Positions 45,531 through 54,946 are shown, numbered from the stretch's first letter. The stretch is DNA of 64,000 bases from SSF14 sp037045585 (GCA_037045585.1 JBAOIR010000072.1:62001-126000), one strand, 5' to 3'. The notes: generated by a model not told the origin, from the sequence alone. Numbers and translations are program-made.

Positions 45531-46747
45531 CCGGTCGACCGGGAATCGGGCGTGGCCCGACACCACGACCCGGTTGCGCCCGAACCGTTCCGCCTCGCTC
45601 ACGGCGTCGTCGGCGCGCGACGGGTGATGTCGGCGAGCGCATCGGCATCGGCGACGACCGTGCCGACCGACACCGTGATCCGGCGGGCCGTCGCGTCCTC
45701 GTCGAGGCCGAACTCGTCGGCCTCGACGGCCACCCGGAGCCGCTCCGCGACCTCGGCGGTCTCGTCCTTGCCCGCCGACGGGAGAAGGACGCCGAACTGC
45801 CCGTCGCCGTAGCGGTACACCAGGTCCCCGTCGCGCACCGCGCCGGCGACCACGTCGACGAGTTCGCGCACCAGGCCGTCGATCGCGGCGGGCCCGACCT
45901 CGTGCCCGATCCGCAGGAAGTGGTCGATCGCGACCACGGCCAGTCCCACCTGCCCGTCGGCAACGAGGCCGAGGTCGTGGTCGAGACGCCGGCGGGTCGG
46001 CAGGTCGGTGAGGTCGTCGACGAGCGCCGGTTCGGCCGGCAGTTCGACGGCGGCGAGTTGGCAGACGGCGTCGAGGTCGGCGATGCCGAAGGCGGTCGCG
46101 CCGTGCCGCGTGCCGACCAGCGCGCCGATCGCAGAGCCGTCGATCACGACCGGGGCCACGATGTAGGCGCGGGGAGCGACGGATCCGTCGTCGGAACCGG
46201 TGTCGACCCAGCGGCGAGGTGCGACCTGGTCGATCGCCGTGGACACGCCGTCGGGGAGCAGCGCGTCCGACCCGACCGGCTCGCCGGACAGGGTGGCGAC
46301 TTCGAGGGCGCCCCGACCCGACCGGACGACCACGGCCACAGTGAGGGCGTTCGTCGACTCGAACGCACCGGTGGCCATCTCCACGAGGGCAGCCGACCGG
46401 TCGGGGGCTTCGGCAATCGCGCGGAGGGCCCGTTCGAGATCGGACTCGACCGTCGGCAGCGCTGTGACCACGGCCCGGCGGCGCCGGACGTCGCGGACGA
46501 CCGACAACACGAGCAACGTACCGATGGTGAGCAGCACACCTTCGGCCACGGCGACCACGATCACCCAGAGCGGCGACATGGTCGGCAGCGGTGCCGCACC
46601 GAGCGGCGACGTGGCGAGCGGCGCCGAGGTGGGCTCGGCGTCAGCGGTGGAGAGCCCGATCGCAGCGCCGGCCCCCAGGATGGCCAGCGCGAACACGGCG
46701 ACCCCGCCGGCCCGAACCACGTTGGAGGTCTTCGAATCGGTCGTCAC
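45528..46747 (-). CDS. Membrane GAF-GGDEF protein with degenerate active site and intact I-site, one frame break
   Basis: About 406 residues from GTG 46747. Two membrane helices (AVFALAILGAGAAIGLS and PLWVIVVAVAEGVLLTIGTL) lead to a GAF-like sensor (residues 110-240, AAIDQVAPRRWVDTG region) and a GGDEF domain. The signature reads RDGDLVYRYGDGQFGVLLPS: GDGQF instead of GGDEF, while the upstream RDGD keeps the RxxD inhibitory site. It probably cannot make c-di-GMP and may bind it as a receptor. The C-terminal helix continues in another frame after 45624 (AERFGRNRVVVSGH), ending at 45528. Confidence 0.75.
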
Positions 46748-46796
46748 CGTGGAGGTATCGACCGACGACGCCGTCGTCCTGAGAATTCGGACGAGG

Positions 46797-48416
46797 TCAC
46801 TCGTCGACGGGCGTGACGACGATCGACTCGACGACGACCTGGTTGCGGCCACGGTGCTTCGCCTCGTACAGCGCGTGATCGGCCCGTTCCTTGACCTCGG
46901 TCGGGTCGATCCGGCTCGCCACGGTCGTTCCCACCGAGATCGTGACCCGGCCCGCCGGCTGCGTCTCGCCGCCCGGGAAATCGTGGGTCTCGACGGCGAG
47001 GCGGAGCCGTTCGGACACGTCGGCCGCCTCGACGGGAGTGGTGTCGGGCAGCAGCACGCAGAACTCCTCCCCGCCGTAGCGGTACACGACGTCTCCGGCG
47101 CGCACCGCGCCTCGAAGGAGGGCGGCGACGCCCTGAAGCACGTCGTCACCGGCGACGTGGCCGTGGGTGTCGTTGAACTGCTTGAAGTGGTCGATGTCCA
47201 CCATCACGAAGCCGATGTTGCCCGACCCCGCACCCAGCGCAGCGACCAGATCGCGGTCGAGGCGACGCCGGTTGCCCAGTGCGGTCAGGCCGTCGGTGAG
47301 CGACAGTTCGGCGACGTTGTCGTGCAGCCCGGCGGACACGAGCGCGGCTGCGGCCATCGGGGCGAGTTGACCGAGTAGATCGAGATCCGCCGGGTCGAAC
47401 GGTTGCTCGACGCCGCGCCGGGCCACCACGGCCCCGACGATGGTCCCGTTGCGCACCAACGGAACGGCGAGGACGGCGCTGGGGCCGCCGGCGATCGCTG
47501 CGTCGGTGACGACGGTCCGGATTCCGACGCCGGTGTCGAGCACCCGCCGGACGATGCCGCGGCCCAGGTGGCCGGGGACGAGCGATCCGACCGTCGTCTC
47601 GGTCACGACGGTCGGTAGTGATGAGCCGTCCTCCACGGACACGACGGCGGCGGTGTCGGCGCCGGTGAGTGCGACGGTCTCCTCCAACAGGATGCGATGG
47701 ATGTCGGGGACCGCCACCGACGATCCGAACCGGCGACTGGCATCGAGGAGGCGAGCGACGCCCGAGTCGGTGGCGGCCACGGCAGTGGATCGCCGTCGCC
47801 CCCACACGACCATGGCGGCACCGAGCGCCGCCACCACAACGGCGGCACCCGCTCCGAGGACGACGACGAGGACGAGGGATGTGCCGTCGGCCCGAGGCTC
47901 GGGTCGTGGGGCAACTCCCCCACCCGCTGCCGGCGCGGCCTCCTCGGCGGAGGGCGCGCTGCCGTTGCGGTGTTCGAGATCGTTGAGCGCGTGCTCGTAC
48001 ACCGAGGCGGGCATCGCGATGGGCGTGCCCGACTCGATCGCCCGGACGGCGTCGGGAGGAAGACGTCGCAGCGCGGCGCGGACATCGGGGCTGAGCGGGA
48101 CGCCGCCCAGCAGGTCCAGCTCGTGGGCGGCGTCCTCGTCGGAGGCCTGGAGCCAGTCGATCAGGTCGCGGCGGGTGTACCCCTCGACCTCCGATCGCCA
48201 GTCGTCGGCGACGTCACGCAGCTTCGCCGGCAGTGGCTCACGGAACGCACCGAGCTCGACGAGTGCGAGCACCTCGGACTCGACGGCGACGAGCGCGTCG
48301 GTCGTGTCCGGCGGCGCTGCATGGGCCGTTGGACCCAGTCCCACCCCAATGGCCACGACCGCGAGCACCAGCGCGGCGCTCCTCCCGATTTGACCCCATG
48401 TCGTCGTTCTCCGCAC
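46797..48416 (-). CDS. Secreted-sensor GAF-GGDEF diguanylate cyclase with I-site
   Basis: 539 residues from GTG 48416. A signal peptide or first helix (AALVLAVVAIGVGLGPTAHA) precedes an extracellular helical region (residues 30-150) and a membrane helix (LVLVVVLGAGAAVVVAALGA). The GAF domain (about 225-370) and a full GGDEF domain follow: MVDIDHFKQFNDTHGHVAGD, then RAGDVVYRYGGEEFCVLLPD with a GGEEF active site and RAGD I-site. It should make c-di-GMP with product inhibition. The next gene, encoding the degenerate GGDEF protein, is in the same direction, so the two may be cotranscribed. Confidence 0.88.
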   Translation of the reverse strand: MRRTTTWGQIGRSAALVLAVVAIGVGLGPTAHAAPPDTTDALVAVESEVLALVELGAFREPLPAKLRDVADDWRSEVEGYTRRDLIDWLQASDEDAAHELDLLGGVPLSPDVRAALRRLPPDAVRAIESGTPIAMPASVYEHALNDLEHRNGSAPSAEEAAPAAGGGVAPRPEPRADGTSLVLVVVLGAGAAVVVAALGAAMVVWGRRRSTAVAATDSGVARLLDASRRFGSSVAVPDIHRILLEETVALTGADTAAVVSVEDGSSLPTVVTETTVGSLVPGHLGRGIVRRVLDTGVGIRTVVTDAAIAGGPSAVLAVPLVRNGTIVGAVVARRGVEQPFDPADLDLLGQLAPMAAAALVSAGLHDNVAELSLTDGLTALGNRRRLDRDLVAALGAGSGNIGFVMVDIDHFKQFNDTHGHVAGDDVLQGVAALLRGAVRAGDVVYRYGGEEFCVLLPDTTPVEAADVSERLRLAVETHDFPGGETQPAGRVTISVGTTVASRIDPTEVKERADHALYEAKHRGRNQVVVESIVVTPVDE

Positions 48417-48584
48417 GAGGCAGGTATCGGATCGCCGGGGGGAGGACCTGAGAAGGTCAGGTCCCGGGACCCATCGACCGGAGCGAACGAAGAAGTTCTC
48501 AACAGCGGCCGAACCGGGCCGATACGGGTTGGGTGATTTCACCCAGCCATGGGTGGGGGCGCGAACTCGACTCCGGAGGACATC
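48417..48584. promoter_or_regulatory. Divergent promoter region of the c-di-GMP/surface-protein locus
   Basis: 168 bases between GGDEF genes (minus) and the LAVTG surface-protein operon (plus). The plus-strand gene has GGAGG seven bases before ATG 48585. I see no clear operator. Confidence 0.4.
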
Positions 48585-49609
48585 ATGGAACTCAACCCTC
48601 GCCGCATCGTCGGTGGCCTCAACCCGCTGCGGGTCGGTGTCGCGTTGATGCTCGTCGGCGGCTCCACCCTGGGGCTGGGATTGGTCCAGACGACCACCGC
48701 ATCGATGCAGCCGAGCTGCCCGGGCGGAACCCAGCTCATCGCCAAGTTCGAGTGGTCGGGCCGGCACTACGACTTCGACGGCCCCTCCGGCAACGGCAGC
48801 GTCGTGAACATCGGCAATGACCGCGACGACGGGGGCACCTGGACGTCGACCAAGCCGGTGTCGCACCTGATCGTCAAGGGCGGTCCGGGTTCGGTGACGG
48901 CCACGTTCACGCCGCCCGCCTCGAGCGGGACGTTCTCCAACGCCGGTCTGCCCAAGGTCGGGGGCGGCAACACCCCCGACATCTCCAACGTCCAGTTCTG
49001 CGGTGCGATCCCGCCGGCCACGACGACGACGTCGACGACGACCACCGTCAAGCCCACGACGACCAAGGCGACCACCACGACGAAGGCCACGACCACCACT
49101 GCGGCGCCGACGACCACCAAGGCCACGACGACAACGAAGGCCACGACCACCACCGCCCCACCGCCGACGACCACCAAGGCCACCACCACCACACGGCCGC
49201 GCCGACGACCACCACCACCTCGACGACGACCACGTCGACGACGACCACCTCGACGACGACCACCACGGCAGCGCCGACGACCACCACATCGACGACGACC
49301 ACCACGGCCGCGCCGACGACCACCGTCGCCGGGGCCACCTCGGTCCCGTCCTCGACGTCGAGTTCGACGAGCAGCACGTCGACGAGCACGACCTCGACGA
49401 GCACGACCATCTCGCCGTCGGAGGTCCGCAGCGAGACGTCGATCAGCAAGGACGACAACGTGCGGGTCCTCGCCGACGGCACCGTCCAGCCGCTCGCCGT
49501 GACCGGCAACACCTCGCTGCCGCTCGTGATCGTGGGCATCGTGCTCCTCGCAGCGGGCGCGGCGATGACCGTCGTGACCCGGCTCCGTACCCGCCGCACC
49601 GACGCCTGA
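48585..49609 (+). CDS. Thr-rich surface protein with LAVTG sorting signal, one frame break
   Basis: About 341 residues from ATG 48585. N-terminal signal (LRVGVALMLVGGSTLGLGLV), then a folded domain of about 100 residues (IAKFEWSGRHYDFDGPSGNG, SHLIVKGGPGSVTATFTPPA) and about 100 residues of Thr/Pro/Lys-rich repeats. The frame breaks near 49195 within the repeats. The end reads QPLAVTGNTSLPLVIVGIVL followed by LAAGAAMTVVTRLRTRRTDA: a LAxTG motif, helix and Arg-rich tail, as recognised by class E sortases. No sortase gene is nearby. The signal sequence resembles those cut by SipW-type peptidases; one is encoded downstream. Confidence 0.8.
49020..49330 (+). repeat. Thr/Lys/Ala-coding low-complexity tract
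   Basis: About 300 bases of imperfect ACSACS-type triplet repeats (units such as ACCACCACGACGAAGGCC) coding for Thr-rich sequence. Slippage here likely caused the frame break in the assembly. Confidence 0.8.
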
Positions 49610-49643
49610 GGCCGGGTCCGACCCCACCGACGGCGAGCCGCTG

Positions 49644-51375
49644 GTGACACCTGATCGCGGCCGAGGCCTCCCTCGCTGGTGCGGGGCCTCGGCCGTGGTG
49701 CTCTCGCTCGCGGTCGCTGCGGCGATCGTCGCGACGAGCGACGAGCATCGACTCCTTGCCGTCCTGCTCGCAGCGGCGACGGTGTGGTCGGCGGCGCCGC
49801 TCGTCGTCCTTCTCCTGTCGGGGACCGGAACAGTGGGGGCAACCGACCCGACGCCGGCGGGACCGACGCCGACCGGGCCGCCATCGGCGGCGTTCACGAC
49901 AATCGTGCGCGTCGGCGACGAACCGCTCGACATCGCCCGCACGACGGTCCTGCTCGCTGCAGCCGCCGGGCCCACCATCGTCCTCACCGGACCGGGTGCG
50001 CCGCCGCAGCTGCACCGCCTCGGAGTGCCGGTCATCGAGGACGCCGACGCCGCTGCAGGGCTCGTCCGGGCCATGGCCAGGGTCGACACCTCGGCAATCC
50101 TCCTGGTGTCGGGCCGGGCCGTTCCCGTCGCCGACGCGTGCCGCCGTGGCGCCGCCCACCTCGAGCCTGGCATCGGCTGGGTAACCGGTCGAACCGCGCC
50201 GTTCAGCCGCGACCGCTACGTCGGCGACAGCCGCCACGACGTCACCGTCGCACTCGTCGCGGCCGCACGGCGACGAGGCCTCGTCACCTGGGAGCCCGAC
50301 GCGACGATCATCGCCACCGAACTGCTCCGCTCCCACCCCCTCGACGCTGACCGTCCCCTCGGCAGCTGGCTACGACGTTGCGCCGGCGAGGGCTGGGGCG
50401 GAGCGGCGCTTGACGAACCGATCGCCCGCCGGGCGGCGCCCGTCGATGCTGCGGCCTACTGGCCCGACACGATCGCCCGTCAGTGGGGCCGCACGGCCGA
50501 TCTCGCCGCAGCGATCGGCACTGGATCGACGCGGTGTCGACTCCTCGCCGCCGGACTCACGCTCCGCGAACTGTTCGCCGTGCCGCTGCTCTTCGCGTCG
50601 GCCCTCCCCCTGTTCGCCGCCGGTCCGACCACCCCGTCGACGACGACGGTCATGGTCGCCTCCGTCGCCGTCGCCGCGGCGGGGATCCGGTGGGCCGCGC
50701 TCCGACAGGGACTCGGGCTCCCGATGCGCCCCCTGCCGCGACGTCACCGCCGCGATGCACAGCACACCCGGTTCTCTCGTCGCTGTCGGCGCTGCCGTGA
50801 CCCGGCGTCGCCGCGCCCCGCGCCTGGCGCTCCCCGAGCGGCCGCTCGTCTGGGCGGCGCTCCTCCTCACCGTCGTGACCGGCGCCCGGCTCGTCGACGG
50901 GACGACCCGCCGCGGCCGTCCGCCCCGGTCATGGGGACGGCGCTTGCGGCGCTCGCCGCACTCTGGGCGTTCAGCATGGGAGCTCTGGCGCAACGCAACT
51001 GGGAGCGGAGCACCTACCGGGTGCCGCTCGACGTCGGGTTGGTGTCCGCCGGGACGACGTTCCGGACCGTCAACGGGTCACCGTCAGGGCTCGCGCTCGT
51101 CCGGCAGTGCGACGGACCCGACGTCGACGCGACGGCCACTCGGTTGGCCGTGTCGATCGCGTCGACGACGGCACCGCGATGTCGACGTGTCGGGCACGAG
51201 TCTCGGGCCGTCGCCGCTCCGGCGACCGCGAGGTCATCGGTCTCGTGCTCAACCTCGGCGACCGGGCACGTGCAGCCTGGGTCGACCAGCTCGATCGGGC
51301 AGCCCAGGGCTCCGGTCCCGAACGAGCCGGTGCCCGGGTCGACGCCCTGACACGAGGCCCAGCGGCCCCCGATGA
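49644..51375 (+). CDS. BcsA-like degenerate glycosyltransferase with C-terminal PilZ domain, several frame breaks
   Basis: About 575 residues after joining frames (breaks near 50745, 50920 and 51170). Two N-terminal helices lead to a GT2-like domain (FTTIVRVGDEPLDIARTTVL, GIGWVTGRTAPFSRDRYVGD, ADRPLGSWLRRCAGEGWGG in place of QxxRW). The DxD position reads LLVSGRAVP, so the acidic metal motif is gone. More helices follow (LRELFAVPLLFASALPLFAA, ALAALAALWAFSMGALAQ). Then RNWERSTYRVPLDVG and TVNGSPSGLALVR supply RxxxR and NxSxxG, the c-di-GMP-binding motifs of PilZ. It looks like a c-di-GMP receptor derived from a cellulose-synthase-like protein. Confidence 0.6.
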
Positions 51376-51871
51376 CGGTCCTCGACGCGGTCGCGCCGCA
51401 CGGGTACTCGACGGGGCCGGCGCCGCGCTTGCAGCGATCGTCTCCCTGGTGGTGGTCGCCGCACTGGTCCTCGTGCTCTTCGGCTTCCATCCGCTCGTCA
51501 TCCGGAGCGTGTCGATGACACCGACGTACGCGATCGGCGACGTCGTCGTCTCCGAGAACGTTCTGGCCGGCGACCTGCGCCCCGGGGACGTGGCCACCGT
51601 CCCCGCCGACGCGATCGGTGAAACCCTGACCCATCGCGTCGTCTCGGTCGCTGGAGTCGGATCGTCGGTCACCGTCGAGACGTGTGGCGACGCCAACACG
51701 ACGGGCGAGCGCGTCGTTCTCGATACCGGCACGACCGTCGGGCGCGTGCGTTGGTCGGTGCCCTGGCTCGGGCGCCCCGCCAACTCCTTGCGAAGCTCGC
51801 CGGTGCGGGTGGCGCTGGTCGGGGCGGCCGCTGCCCTCCTGATCACCGCCGTTCGCCGCCGGGTGCGCTGA
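51372..51871 (+). CDS. Signal peptidase I, S26B (SipW-like) type
   Basis: About 165 residues. The ATG at 51372 overlaps the TGA of the previous gene (ATGA), but a frame break near 51400 is needed to join it to the main frame. A membrane helix (AIVSLVVVAALVLVLFGF) precedes the catalytic Ser in IRSVSMTPTYAIGDVVV. LRPGDVATVPADAIG, ETLTHRVVSVAGVGSSVT (His instead of Lys) and VETCGDANTTGE follow the S26B pattern of SipW and eukaryotic Sec11. A final helix ends the chain. It probably processes the surface protein encoded two genes upstream. Confidence 0.75.
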
Positions 51872-51904
51872 CCGGTCGAGGCGCTGTCCTCAGGACTGCG
51901 GAAC

Positions 51905-51910
51905 TACGCT
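51905..51910 (+). promoter_or_regulatory. Leaderless -10 element of the amidohydrolase gene
   Basis: TACGCT ends 6 bases before GTG 51917. Confidence 0.45.
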
Positions 51911-51916
51911 CGCCGG

Positions 51917-52934
51917 GTGTTCCCGACCCGCTTCGACAGCATCCTCGACCTCGCCCGCCTTCCCTGGTTCGACGTGCAGGGTGGTAACCGCCTCGTCGCC
52001 GACCCCCAGGTCGGGCCCGTCATCGACATGCACACCCATCTGGCGATGGCGTACCTGGCCCGGCACCGGGTCGATGTGCTCGCCGAGACGGCAAGCACCG
52101 CCTACTACCTCCCGCTGACGATGCCGTTCGACCTGTCGCCGTACTCGAACCTGAACTTCGACGCCGAGTCGATGTTCGCGATGAAGGCCGACCTCTCCGT
52201 GCTCTCCCTCACCCCGTGGGGCAAGCGCGTCACTCACACCGCACCCAACCTGCTGCGCGAACATGGACGACCTGGGCATCCGTGATGCGGTGCTCCTGCC
52301 GTTCGACCTCCCGTTCGGCCCGTCGAACGCAGACGTGTTCCTCGCTGCGGCCCGTCGGCATCCTCGACTCCATTCGTTCGCTGGCGTCCATCCGTCGGAC
52401 CGCCGACTCGAGCAGCGCCTCGACGAGCAGATCGCTGCCGGAGCCGCCGGCCTCAAGTTCCATCCGAACGGCCAGTTCATGGCTGCCGACCACCCCAAGA
52501 CCGTGCACCTCTGCCGTCGCTGCGGCGACCGCGGCCTTCCCGTGCTCATGCATTGCGGTCCGGTCGGCATCGAACCGAAGGCCGCCGAGCGTCGCAGCCA
52601 GGTCGCCCGATACGAGCAGGCGATCGCCGAGAACCCCGATACGACGTTCATTCTCGGGCATTGCGGGGCGCTCCAGCACGAGGTGGCGCTCGACTCGTTC
52701 GTCGACCGCTACGACAACCTCTACTGGGAGCTGTCGAGCCTCGGCCTCGACGCGATGCGCACCGTGTTCGATCGGGTCGCTCCCGATCGTCTGCTCTACG
52801 GCACCGACTGGCCCTTCTACCACCAGGCCATCACGATGGCCCGCGTCCTGATCCTCACCGAGGACAACGACGCGCTCCGTCGAGCGGTCCTGCACGACAA
52901 CGCAGCGCGACTGCTGGGCCTCGACAGCGCCTGA
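51917..52934 (+). CDS. Amidohydrolase_2-type metal-dependent hydrolase, one frame break
   Basis: About 338 residues. Metal-binding motifs: IDMHTHLAM (HxH), KFHPNGQFM, VLMHCGPVG (His), FILGHCGAL (His) and the Asp in LYGTDWPFYH. The frame breaks near 52262, between TAPNLLRE and the downstream frame starting DDLGIRDAVLLPFDLPFG. The TIM-barrel family includes decarboxylases and lactonases; the substrate is not evident. It is transcribed from a leaderless promoter and convergent with the next gene. Confidence 0.82.
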
Positions 52935-52940
52935 CGGCGC

Positions 52941-53957
52941 TCAACCGGCAGCGGAGTTGCCGGCCGGCAGTTGGGCGGCGGCAATGCGGCGGATCGAGCC
53001 GTCGGGGTTGGTGTACTTCAGGACGTACGAGCCCCGCTGGCTGAGCCGGCGGTCGATCGTCACGGCGATGGTCTCGTCGGCCACGGGGGCCGTCGCCTTC
53101 TCGGAACGTTCCCCGAACCGCACCACGACGTCGACGGTGGCCTCCGGGTACCGGTCCCGGAACACCGACGCCAACGACAGCTGCACGGTCTCGCCCTCCG
53201 CGGTGTAGCCCACGCCGGCGACGTCGTCCTCGGGCTGGTCGGTCGTCGCGCCGCTCAGGACGTAGCCGTCGTCGGTCAGGCCGAGGTAGAGCTGGAGGGT
53301 CAGGTCGCCCCCGACCGTGGCGCTGAACCCGCACCGTTCGCTGCTCAGCGCGAACGACGCCGGATCGACGTCGACGCCCCACTTGGCGAGCGCCATGGCG
53401 AGCTGGTTCGGGACCTCGGCCAGCGTCTCGCCGAGCAGTCCGTCGATGCCGCCGGGCCACAGGTGAGGGATCGGGTCCTCGCTGAGTTCGCACTCGGTGT
53501 CGGGGGTACACGGGTCGCCCCCGCGGCCGAGCGGATCGTCCCAGGTGGCGTGCAATGGGTCGAACCCGACGATCGAGCCGTTCCGGACCGTGATCGCAGC
53601 AGGACCCTGGCCGGTGATGGACACGTCGTCGGCGACCGGCACGTCGGAGAACTCCAGCGCCGTGCCGCCCTCGACGACGGCGACGTCGACGGCCGCCACC
53701 CCGATCACGGGCGAGATGAGCACCAGGTAGGTGCCGTCGGGCGGTTCCGCCGCGCCTTCGGTGCCCTCGACGGCTGCCGGCTTCTGCACGCAGGGGCGGA
53801 GGGTCGTGGTCGGAGGCGTCGCCCGCTCGGTCACGGGAACCGTCGGCTCCCGCGTCGCCACGAACACCCCGGCGGCGACGAGCACACCGGCGGTGGCGAG
53901 CCCGATCAACACCATCGGCCAACGGCGCTGCCGAGACGGCCGTCGCTCCGCGTCCAT
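52941..53957 (-). CDS. Membrane-anchored hypothetical protein
   Basis: 338 residues from ATG 53957. One N-terminal helix (WPMVLIGLATAGVLVAAGVF) precedes a large extracellular part with four Cys (LRPCVQKP, GDPCTPDTECELS, SERCGFSATV). The middle and C-terminal halves look beta-rich (YLVLISPVIGVAAVDVAVVE, LTLQLYLGLTDDGYVLSGAT, VDVVVRFGERSEKATAPVAD). No family is recognised. It has its own leaderless promoter. Confidence 0.65.
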   Translation of the reverse strand: MDAERRPSRQRRWPMVLIGLATAGVLVAAGVFVATREPTVPVTERATPPTTTLRPCVQKPAAVEGTEGAAEPPDGTYLVLISPVIGVAAVDVAVVEGGTALEFSDVPVADDVSITGQGPAAITVRNGSIVGFDPLHATWDDPLGRGGDPCTPDTECELSEDPIPHLWPGGIDGLLGETLAEVPNQLAMALAKWGVDVDPASFALSSERCGFSATVGGDLTLQLYLGLTDDGYVLSGATTDQPEDDVAGVGYTAEGETVQLSLASVFRDRYPEATVDVVVRFGERSEKATAPVADETIAVTIDRRLSQRGSYVLKYTNPDGSIRRIAAAQLPAGNSAAG

Positions 53958-53965
53958 GGAGGGTC

Positions 53966-53971
53966 AGACTA
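53966..53971 (-). promoter_or_regulatory. Leaderless -10 element of the membrane-anchored hypothetical gene
   Basis: TAGTCT on the minus strand, 8 bases before the ATG at 53957. Confidence 0.45.
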
Positions 53972-54039
53972 CTGACGGTTCGTCACCGCTCGCCCCGCAG
54001 GGGTTCGTCCGGCCCCCGGCACACCGCACCCCACCGGGA

Positions 54040-54432
54040 TCAGGTCGAGAGCAGCTCCCGCACGAGGGACGCGATCTCGTCGACCTCGATGTCCGTCCCA
54101 TCGACCCTCATGACCAGTTCGTAGACGAGATCGTTCGGGATGTCCGTCACGGCGCACCCGTTGATCTCCAGGAAGACTGCCGCACTGAGCCATCCGAGTC
54201 GCTTGTTGCCGTCGATCAATGGATGGTTGTTGACGACGGAATGGAGGAGCGCTGCCGCCTTGGTGATGAGATCCCCGTAGGCGTCTGCTCCGAACGCGCT
54301 GGTACGTGGCCGCGCGACTGCGGCACCGAGGAGTCCGACGTCCCGGACCGGCGGTGGATCGCCCAGCATCGCGGTTGCGAGGGCGAGGAGATCGTCGAGG
54401 TCGAGGTACTCGATCGTCGAGTCGTCGGTCAT
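54040..54432 (-). CDS. doc: Doc-type Fic-domain toxin
   Basis: 130 residues. The Fic motif is VNNHPLIDGNKRLGWLSA (HxxxDGNKR), with the Doc-like short fold around it (YLDLDDLLALATAMLG, AALLHSV). Doc toxins phosphorylate EF-Tu with ATP and so stop translation. Its ATG overlaps the stop of the antitoxin gene (ATGA). With the antitoxin it forms a type II toxin-antitoxin pair of 600 bases. Confidence 0.88.
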   Translation of the reverse strand: MTDDSTIEYLDLDDLLALATAMLGDPPPVRDVGLLGAAVARPRTSAFGADAYGDLITKAAALLHSVVNNHPLIDGNKRLGWLSAAVFLEINGCAVTDIPNDLVYELVMRVDGTDIEVDEIASLVRELLST

Positions 54433-54632
54433 TCTCCGAGGCGACGGAGCGCGTCGGCGTGGGCGACGAGAACCCGCGCAGCTGTCGAGGCGACCCGGTC
54501 GGTGTGGTCGGCCCGGTCGACGAACTCACGGACGGCACGCCGTGCGGCGTCCTGCATCGAGATCCCCTCCAGCTCGGCGCGCCGCCGGAGTGCAACCTGC
54601 TCGTCCTCGGTGAGGCGGAGTGTCATCGCCAT
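54429..54632 (-). CDS. Ribbon-helix-helix-type antitoxin of the Doc pair
   Basis: 67 residues from ATG 54632 (a second ATG two codons later is possible). TLRLTEDEQVALRRRAELEG and ISMQDAARRAVREFVDR have the RHH pattern of CopG/Phd-partner antitoxins. The C-terminal segment should neutralise Doc. The palindrome 8 bases upstream is the likely autoregulatory operator. Confidence 0.82.
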   Translation of the reverse strand: MAMTLRLTEDEQVALRRRAELEGISMQDAARRAVREFVDRADHTDRVASTAARVLVAHADALRRLGE

Positions 54633-54640
54633 GGCGCCAT

Positions 54641-54657
54641 GGTATCAGTTCGATACC
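54641..54657. promoter_or_regulatory. Palindromic operator of the toxin-antitoxin operon
   Basis: GGTATC-AGTTC-GATACC: a perfect 6-bp inverted repeat starting 8 bases before the antitoxin ATG. Autorepression by the RHH antitoxin is inferred from its position. Confidence 0.6.
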
Positions 54658-54720
54658 AGCGGCCTCCCCGGGTTGGCCCGCTGTGAGCCGCCTCGCCACG
54701 CCGCGTGGCCCGGAAACGAC

Positions 54721-54746
54721 GAAACCCCCGCCAGGGCGGGGGTTTC
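54721..54746 (-). terminator. Terminator hairpin after tRNA-Pro
   Basis: A perfect 12-bp stem (GAAACCCCCGCC and complement) with a two-base loop. It lies five bases beyond the tRNA 3' end on the minus strand. Confidence 0.8.
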
Positions 54747-54751
54747 CGGTG

Positions 54752-54825
<74 letters not shown>

Positions 54826-54879
54826 TGACGGGGTGCCACCCTAGTCGACAGCGCCGGTCCAGCCGGAAACGAGTTGGGA

Positions 54880-54921
54880 ATCCAGGCTCAGCCGGGCGTC
54901 TGCGCCCGGGTGAGCCTGGAT
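54880..54921 (-). terminator. Terminator of the two-component operon
   Basis: A long hairpin: ATCCAGGCTCA pairs perfectly with TGAGCCTGGAT, enclosing a second stem CCGGGCG/CGCCCGG with loop TCTG. It begins 25 bases after the response-regulator stop on the minus strand. Confidence 0.75.
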
Positions 54922-54946
54922 CTCGCCGCGAAGCCGCCGGTGACGC

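Noticed and set aside
49020..49330. Tandem repeats that could look like a CRISPR array
   Set aside because: The units are short triplet-based Thr codons inside a coding frame, with no spacers of constant length and no cas genes nearby.
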